Positions 29,063 through 34,596 of a stretch of 34,596 nt of DNA are shown here, piece by piece. The stretch lies in contig JAAYNX010000177.1 of the NCBI GenBank assembly GCA_012520615.1, positions 1 through 34,596 of the forward strand, written 5' to 3'. The stretch comes from Clostridiaceae bacterium. GTDB taxonomy: Bacteria > Bacillota > Clostridia > DSM-8532. Position 1 is the stretch's first letter, and every line of letters begins with the position of its first letter. The notes under the pieces are model-generated. The model searched no databases. It was not told the DNA's origin and saw only the letters and a program-made list of their open reading frames with translations. The translations under genes were made by a program, and so were the position numbers.

Positions 29063-29751
29063 ATGCCATCACCCCGCTTTTCTACCGAAATAGTGCCCTG
29101 AGACATCCGTATGATGGTGGTGTTTTTTTGGCTTTCAATCAAATGAGTTGCATGTGTTGTCACAACAACTGATGTGTTTTGCTGCTGAAAAGAAGATAAA
29201 ATATTAAGAATGTTAACAGCATTATCCTGGTCCAAATTACCAGTGGGTTCATCAGCTAAAATCAATCCCGGTTTTCTGGCAATGGCTCTTGCAATAGCCA
29301 CTCTCTGCGCCTCTCCCCATGACAGGTTTTCTACCATCGAATGAGACTTATGAGATAGCCCTACCTTTTTAAGGGCATCAATTGCATATTCCCTCATTTC
29401 TTTACGAGAAAATTCAAGAAACCTGATTCCCATCAAAACATTTTCCAGTGCGCTCCTACCGGGAACAAGCTTAAGCTCTTGAAAAACCGGCCCCACCCTC
29501 TGGCGTAGGCATCGAATATCCTTTGACTTTAATTCAGAAAGAGTTTTATCCAGAACCTTTACCGTACCTGAGGTTGGATTTTCCATTCCCATAATAAGCT
29601 TCAATAAGCTGGTTTTCCCCGATCCGCTCGGGCCTGTAATATAGACGAGTTCACCGCTACCTATGGTTAAATCAATATTATTTAACGCAAGTGTTCCATC
29701 TCCATATCTTAACGATACTTCTTTTAGTTCAATCATGCCGTTATTCCTCAC
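29059..29751 (-). CDS. ftsE-like: FtsE-like ABC transporter ATP-binding protein
   Basis: MIELKEVSLRYGDGTLALNNIDLTIGSGELVYITGPSGSGKTSLLKLIMGME; LILADEPTGNLD; signature LSWGEAQR; 4-bp overlap with the ftsX-like gene. Confidence 0.92.
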   Translation of the reverse strand: MRNNGMIELKEVSLRYGDGTLALNNIDLTIGSGELVYITGPSGSGKTSLLKLIMGMENPTSGTVKVLDKTLSELKSKDIRCLRQRVGPVFQELKLVPGRSALENVLMGIRFLEFSRKEMREYAIDALKKVGLSHKSHSMVENLSWGEAQRVAIARAIARKPGLILADEPTGNLDQDNAVNILNILSSFQQQNTSVVVTTHATHLIESQKNTTIIRMSQGTISVEKRGDGI

Positions 29752-29757
29752 TTTTCC

Positions 29758-30864
29758 CTAAAAAAAAGGCTTCACTTTAAACTCAATAAAACCATCCTTC
29801 ATCTCTACAGATTGAATGCTGATATCGCCTATAAGTTCACTAAAATCAATCAACAAATAGCCATTGCGAAACAATTCTTCTATAGATGCCTTCTCCAGCT
29901 TCATACCATAGAAAGTTCCTTCTGTTATTGCAAATTTTAAAACACTTTTACTTTCAACAGCCATAGTGCCGCGCAATAACAACTGATTTTCAGGAACTTC
30001 AATCTGTATTCTTTCAGGACTTATATCAAAAACCATTTCCGGAAGCTTCGTATCCTTTTTTATAATCTCATTGATTAAAGTCTCGGAAACAGAACCTCTT
30101 ACAGATAAGAAGTCAAAGCCTAAGTTAAAATCCTCCACTTGGAGATTCGATTCATAAAACACTCTGGAAAATTCTTTTGATACATTGGAGAATAGTGCCT
30201 TAGCTTCACTCCACGATTGATCTAGCTGGTTTAATTGATCCTGATATTTCTTTCTTTCTTCTGATAGAGATGCTAGAAATTCTTCCTGTTCCTGCTTTAA
30301 TTGAAGTTTTTGGTTCAGGGCTAGTTGTAAATCTTCTCTATTCCTTTCCAGTAAAGCTTTATTGGATACCAACGTTTCTCGTTCAGATATTAATGCGTCT
30401 TTTTCTTTTTCAATGGTTTGAAGCATTTCGCCCGTATTGTGTGATAGAGTTCTGAGGACATTCAGCCTTTTTATAAAATCTGTGAGATTTTCTGCTGATA
30501 ATAGAATTTCAAGAGATGATGCAGGCCCGTTTTTTTGATATACTACCAATACTTGTTCCAATATCTCGAGCTGCTTGTCGTAATCTTCTTGCCGCTTTGT
30601 AATATCCGTTTCGGTCGCAGAAATTTCTTTTTCTAAGGATTCAGTTTGTCGCTGCAATTCTTCTGATATTCTGTTCATCTCATCTATTTGTTGCGAAAGA
30701 AAAAAAAGCTCCTCTAAAACAGCCTTCTCCTCAATTGAGATCTCTTCAAGGTCTTGTTGAGGATTGGAAATAATATCCGTTCGTCCCGACACCGCAACTA
30801 TAGATATTAAGGTAAAGCATAATATAAATATGAGACCAGTCATGGATCTTTTCAGTTTAACCAT
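29758..30864 (-). CDS. Secreted or membrane-anchored coiled-coil protein, FtsEX-linked, with no visible peptidase domain
   Basis: Hydrophobic N-terminus, long coiled coil resembling the PcsB/CwlO/EnvC coiled-coil region (VVYQKNGPASSLEILLSAENLTDFIKRLNVLRTLSHN), C-terminal beta-rich-looking domain; 6-bp gap to the ftsE-like gene. Confidence 0.8.
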   Translation of the reverse strand: MVKLKRSMTGLIFILCFTLISIVAVSGRTDIISNPQQDLEEISIEEKAVLEELFFLSQQIDEMNRISEELQRQTESLEKEISATETDITKRQEDYDKQLEILEQVLVVYQKNGPASSLEILLSAENLTDFIKRLNVLRTLSHNTGEMLQTIEKEKDALISERETLVSNKALLERNREDLQLALNQKLQLKQEQEEFLASLSEERKKYQDQLNQLDQSWSEAKALFSNVSKEFSRVFYESNLQVEDFNLGFDFLSVRGSVSETLINEIIKKDTKLPEMVFDISPERIQIEVPENQLLLRGTMAVESKSVLKFAITEGTFYGMKLEKASIEELFRNGYLLIDFSELIGDISIQSVEMKDGFIEFKVKPFF

Positions 30865-30963
30865 GCCTCCTCAAACAGAATAGTTTAATACAATACATGC
30901 TAATTCGAATAATTTCTTATCTATTATAACATGGAAGAGTTGCATTATAGGAGTACTAATACA

Positions 30964-31095
30964 ATGGCACATAAAAAGGAACCTCCAGCCATATCATGCG
31001 TAAATCAAAAGTATTATTACAAGCGGCTTCGGGTATCTTTTGGATTGAATTCCCGAGGGGCACGCATGACATCGGCTAAAGGTTCCATGGTGTAA
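30964..31095 (+). CDS. Candidate small basic protein (43 aa), not in the ORF track
   Basis: MAHKKEPPAISCVNQKYYYKRLRVSFGLNSRGARMTSAKGSMV*; AGGAG about 10 nt upstream of the ATG; otherwise unexplained 258-bp gap. Confidence 0.35.
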   Translation: MAHKKEPPAISCVNQKYYYKRLRVSFGLNSRGARMTSAKGSMV

Positions 31096-31122
31096 ATTCG
31101 TAGCAATTAGTTTATATAATTT

Positions 31123-32562
31123 TTAAGCCTCGACTTTAGACAAATCTTCCTCTTTTGTTTCTGAGACAACAGAACCGTCATCTTTTATGTCGTCCCCTTG
31201 TCTATTATCCTTGCCTAGGTACTCAGGCAGTTCCATGCCTGCCATTTTAAACATCTCATTCATAGGAGGTATGGACTTAAGCATTCCAGAAAGAAAGTTT
31301 GCCGTTGCCGGAGTTCCTTCGTTACCTCCCATGCTGTCCCATACAGTAACCTTATCAATCTTAATGCCCTTGATAGCTTCGACCTGTACCTTCATTAACT
31401 GTTCCATCTTGTCGGCCAGCATCATACGTGTCGCATTAAGAGCGTCACCACCGGCTGCCTGCACTAATTCGCCATAACCTAAAGCCTGTTTAGTCAAGAG
31501 TTCCTGCATACCCCGAGCTTCAGCTTCCATCTTCAAGTAAATAGCATCTGCTTGACCTTTTGCAATTCTTCTGGTTTGCTCCGCTTGGGCTTCAGCCTCA
31601 AGCTCCAGCTTCCTCTTCTGAATCTCAGCCTGAACAAGTACGTCAGCTTCAAGTGTTGCCTTTTCACGGGCAGCACGCGCAGCTTCTGCTTCCTGCTCTG
31701 CTGCATACGCTTCCTGTAACGCTTTAGCTTGTGCAATTTTTTCAGCAGCTGTTGCTCTTCTCAATGCTTCTGCTTCAAGTTCACGAAGTGTTGCGTTGGA
31801 CTGAGAAACTTGTGCTCTGGATTCGTTTTCACCCTTAATTGCTTCTGAGTCTGCGGCTGCGACCTGTATTCTTTGGTCACGTTTGGCATTTGCCTCACCT
31901 ATTGAACCATCTCTATCCTGCTCAGCAACAGATTTTTTTGCATCATTTATAGCCTTTGCTGCAGCTTCCTTACCAAGAGCCACTATGTAACCCGACTCAT
32001 CGGTAATGTCTGTTACGTTTACGTTAATTAGACGAAGACCGATTTTCTTAAGCTCTGACTCCACGTTACCTGATACTGCTTCTAAAAACTTATCACGGTC
32101 AGTATTTATTTCCTCGATATCCATTGTTGCAATCACTAACCGCAATTGTCCGAAAATTATGTCCTTAGCTAGCTCCTGAATTTGTACCAGCTTAAGTCCG
32201 AGTAAACGCTCAGCGGCATTTTGCATAACACCGTTTTCGGTTGAAATACCAACAGTAAAACTGGACGGTACATCAATACGAATATTCTGTCGGCTTAAAG
32301 CATTTCTCAAGTCAACACTGATTGACATTGGTGTCAAATCCAAGTACTCATAGGATTGGAATACGGGCCATATAAAAGCTGCTCCACCGTGGATACACCT
32401 AGCAGAGATTGCTGACCCATCTTTGGATGTTCCTACCTTACCGTAGATAACCATGATCCTATCGGAGGGGCATCTCCGATACCTAGATACAATGAACATG
32501 AACATAGACAAAACTAAAATCACGCTGACACCAATAAGAATAAAACCTGAGTCAAATGGCAT
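31123..32562 (-). CDS. floT-like: Flotillin-like SPFH domain protein
   Basis: N-terminal TM segment, YRRCPSDRIMVIYGKVG, SPFH region, long Ala/Glu-rich coiled coil (AKALQEAYAAEQEAEAARAAREKATLEADVLVQAEIQKRKLELEAEAQAEQTRR), RBS AAGGAGG. Confidence 0.95.
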   Translation of the reverse strand: MPFDSGFILIGVSVILVLSMFMFIVSRYRRCPSDRIMVIYGKVGTSKDGSAISARCIHGGAAFIWPVFQSYEYLDLTPMSISVDLRNALSRQNIRIDVPSSFTVGISTENGVMQNAAERLLGLKLVQIQELAKDIIFGQLRLVIATMDIEEINTDRDKFLEAVSGNVESELKKIGLRLINVNVTDITDESGYIVALGKEAAAKAINDAKKSVAEQDRDGSIGEANAKRDQRIQVAAADSEAIKGENESRAQVSQSNATLRELEAEALRRATAAEKIAQAKALQEAYAAEQEAEAARAAREKATLEADVLVQAEIQKRKLELEAEAQAEQTRRIAKGQADAIYLKMEAEARGMQELLTKQALGYGELVQAAGGDALNATRMMLADKMEQLMKVQVEAIKGIKIDKVTVWDSMGGNEGTPATANFLSGMLKSIPPMNEMFKMAGMELPEYLGKDNRQGDDIKDDGSVVSETKEEDLSKVEA

Positions 32563-32591
32563 AATTGGACCTCCTTATAATTCTTTTTCTC

Positions 32592-32731
32592 TAACGAGAA
32601 TGTATATTTACCCCACCTCTTTAATGGTAGGTTGGGTTCACTATCACAGGCGGGGTTATCTTCCCCACCTCGAGTTTCAACGACTCGGGACCTGTTCGAA
32701 ATCTTTGATTTTGGTAACGGGTGAGGTCGTT
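32592..32731 (-). repeat. Intergenic structured repeat (copy F, nfeD-flotillin): hairpin B then module A with duplicated AGGTGGGG arm
   Basis: Minus strand AACGACCTCACCCGTTACCAAAATCAAAGATTTCGAACAGGTCCCGAGTCGTTGAAACTCG, 54/61 identical by hand count to 23673-23733; followed by AGGTGGGG..CCCCGCCT..CCTACC..AGGTGGGG and TAAATATACATTCTCGTTA. Confidence 0.8.
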
Positions 32732-33459
32732 TAAATAATCTCCTTAGGGACATTATCCTTTGGTATTTCCGTTGGCACTACTAATAGCACACCTTCGGAT
32801 TCAACACCTTGAACTGTAATTTTTTCACCTGTTTTTAAAGTGCGTTCTCTATCTGTGACCGCATTAACCTCAGTCAGCCTGTCTTGAATAATAACGATTA
32901 CTTTTCCGACACCGCTTTTTAACGGTGGTATGGGTATGTACACTTCACCTGTTACTCCTATTGCATTATCCAGAACAATATTACCTTTTTGTTGAAGCCG
33001 CAATACTGTTCTTAATGACCACGCTACGAAATAAAGCGCCATCCACCCTGCCAGAAGAGCTAGCAAAACAGCTCCAGGTATGGGTACTCCCCATCCGATG
33101 GCAGCAACACCCATCCAACCTCCTATCGAAAGGAATCCTATAATACCTCTCAAGGTAAACAGCCTTAAAGAATCTGCCTTGCTGCCGGCATCATCACCGT
33201 GTTCATCGATATTACTTAGATGATCATCGTAAATGTCATGGGGCTGGTCATCTGCTATATCATCGGGTATCCCGTCGTCAAAGTCGGTATCCAAATCGCC
33301 ATCGGCGAAATCATCAGCGCCGTCTAAACCATCGGCCCCAACCCCCTGAACAAACCCGAAAAATGACATAACAAACTGAAAAATCATAATCATTGTTGCA
33401 GGAATAGCAATATAGGCAAAAGCCTGCTGCAGCCCCGTCATCTCATTCCACCAGTCCAT
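32731..33459 (-). CDS. NfeD-like membrane protein with a strongly acidic loop
   Basis: Hydrophobic segments, Asp-rich loop, LRGIIGFLSIGGWMGVAAIGW, C-terminal OB-like IGVTGEVYIPIPPLKSGVGKVIVIIQDRLTEVNAVTDRERTLKTGEKITVQGVESEGVLLV; adjacent to flotillin. Confidence 0.85.
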   Translation of the reverse strand: MDWWNEMTGLQQAFAYIAIPATMIMIFQFVMSFFGFVQGVGADGLDGADDFADGDLDTDFDDGIPDDIADDQPHDIYDDHLSNIDEHGDDAGSKADSLRLFTLRGIIGFLSIGGWMGVAAIGWGVPIPGAVLLALLAGWMALYFVAWSLRTVLRLQQKGNIVLDNAIGVTGEVYIPIPPLKSGVGKVIVIIQDRLTEVNAVTDRERTLKTGEKITVQGVESEGVLLVVPTEIPKDNVPKEII

Positions 33460-33472
33460 GTTATCCTCCCTT

Positions 33473-34024
33473 CTATGTGTGGATTTTCCCTATCAAATGA
33501 TCCGCATATCTTTTAAAATACGCAGACTCCCATGCACATATAATAATTTTTAGCACCAACTCCAGCTTTTCCTTTGCGCCCGGGCAGGGTTCATTATAAT
33601 TTTTTAAATATTCATCTATTCTTATGAACAGCTTCTTGATATCAATAATCTCATCTTTCTCCGCCGGTATTAGTATATCGCACAAACATTTATAAATATC
33701 ACTATCATCCATAATGTCGTCAGCGTTATCCAAGAGGTCTCCGTTGGCGTGACTAAGTATTTTCGCTATTTTTTCGAGGGCCAATGTCTCACGTAGCATA
33801 TTTATCAATATGATACGTGCCGTCTGACTTTTTGAATACTTTCGGCCGACTGGCGGATTTAAATATCCCCGCTTAATCCAGTTGTGCACAGCTCCCGCTT
33901 CCAATCCTGTTATTTCACAAACTTGGGATAGGGTAATGCCTCCGGTAAAAGTAAAAATTCCTTGCAGCAGAGGCACATCGGATACAGGAACCTGTGTTCC
34001 CGGAAAGTTTTTTTGCAATATCAT
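33473..34024 (-). CDS. DUF1836-type protein with MerR-like HTH
   Basis: GITLSQVCEITGLEAGAVHNWIKRGYLNPPVGRKYSKSQTARIILINMLRETLALEKIAKIL. Start moved from 34051 to 34024 (G-rich RBS GGGGGGG). Confidence 0.8.
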   Translation of the reverse strand: MILQKNFPGTQVPVSDVPLLQGIFTFTGGITLSQVCEITGLEAGAVHNWIKRGYLNPPVGRKYSKSQTARIILINMLRETLALEKIAKILSHANGDLLDNADDIMDDSDIYKCLCDILIPAEKDEIIDIKKLFIRIDEYLKNYNEPCPGAKEKLELVLKIIICAWESAYFKRYADHLIGKIHT

Positions 34025-34233
34025 ATTGATTCCCCCCCCATTAGATGTCATCAGCTAACCCGATACCATGATTATAATATATAGTCATATGATTGTAAAT
34101 AGTATTCATTTGAATTTATTACATTATCATTGCTTTACTACCCCAAAAAATTTAATATACCTCCTCCTCTCTTACTTTTTCACTTATTTTCTAGCTGATT
34201 CTTAATATTTCATTAATCTACTCATGAAACAGA

Positions 34234-34260
34234 TAAAAAAAGACCCACAAAAGTGGGTCA
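34234..34260 (-). terminator. Rho-independent terminator
   Basis: Minus strand GACCCAC-TTTT-GTGGGTC-TTTTTTT, directly downstream of the small ORF 34267-34395. Confidence 0.92.
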
Positions 34261-34266
34261 GTCAGA

Positions 34267-34395
34267 TCAACCATTTTTTTGCTTTGCTCGTTTGGTGTCA
34301 TGACCTGTTCCGGGTACCGGTTCTCCCCGATTATCCTTAGGCGGGTCGGTGTCCGGAAACCTCTTTTCATTGTATTTATGCTTTTTTGCCGACAT
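34267..34395 (-). CDS. Small hydrophilic basic protein (42 aa), not in the ORF track
   Basis: MSAKKHKYNEKRFPDTDPPKDNRGEPVPGTGHDTKRAKQKNG*; RBS AAAGGAGGGAGCATATG; stop followed 7 bp later by a strong terminator. The listed ORF 34218..34424 covers this DNA in another frame. Confidence 0.75.
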   Translation of the reverse strand: MSAKKHKYNEKRFPDTDPPKDNRGEPVPGTGHDTKRAKQKNG

Positions 34396-34596
34396 ATGCT
34401 CCCTCCTTTGTAATTATGTAGCACAATTTTAATTCTAATTACCTTGCTCGATATGATAAACTTATATATGTGGCTCTGTTAACTTAGTATGAAAGAAATG
34501 AGACCTGAAAGACCTCTGGTAGGTTTAAAAAAGAAAAAACCTACAAATGGAAACGACTTAAGTGTAAAATAACACGAAAAAAAGTGGTGTGCAAGC

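Noticed and set aside
31187-31477. Plus-strand 96-aa ORF inside the flotillin gene
   Set aside because: Antisense shadow ORF of an Ala/Glu-rich coding region.
34218-34424. 68-aa ORF on the minus strand
   Set aside because: It overlaps the terminator stem and is in a different frame from the 42-aa ORF that has the good RBS (34267-34395).
34489-34569. Small plus-strand ORF MKEMRPERPLVGLKKKKPTNGNDLSVK
   Set aside because: No Shine-Dalgarno, low-complexity Lys run, close to window edge.

Overview
This 34.6 kb low-GC window looks like a Clostridia chromosome segment (taxon inferred from gene content only). Almost everything is encoded on the minus strand. From left to right: a GH65 disaccharide phosphorylase with a LacI regulator and a divergent beta-phosphoglucomutase; purA; an O-acetylhomoserine sulfhydrylase; galK-galT with a divergent AraC regulator; deoC; an unassigned two-domain protein; the ksgA / yabE-like (G5-3D) / coiled-coil membrane protein / tatD / metG block; a divergent ispF-like gene; rex; a histidine operon hisZ-G-D-C-B-[purC]-H-A-F; an FtsEX-like ABC pair preceded by a coiled-coil protein without a visible hydrolase domain; an SPFH flotillin with a NfeD-like partner and a DUF1836-type regulator; and a small basic protein gene missed by the ORF track. 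I saw no CRISPR array, tRNA, rRNA or intact transposon. Main points for follow-up: (1) a modular, structured intergenic repeat family at three loci (downstream of hisF, between hisC and hisB, between nfeD and the flotillin gene), with a compensatory base-pair change between two copies; (2) the FtsEX-like cassette with a LSWGE signature motif and a non-peptidase partner; (3) purC embedded in the his operon with overlapping start/stop codons; (4) an ispF-like protein lacking the GDIG motif; (5) two unlisted small ORFs; (6) a second short dispersed repeat differing by an 8-nt indel. All readings are by eye. No database or folding program was run.
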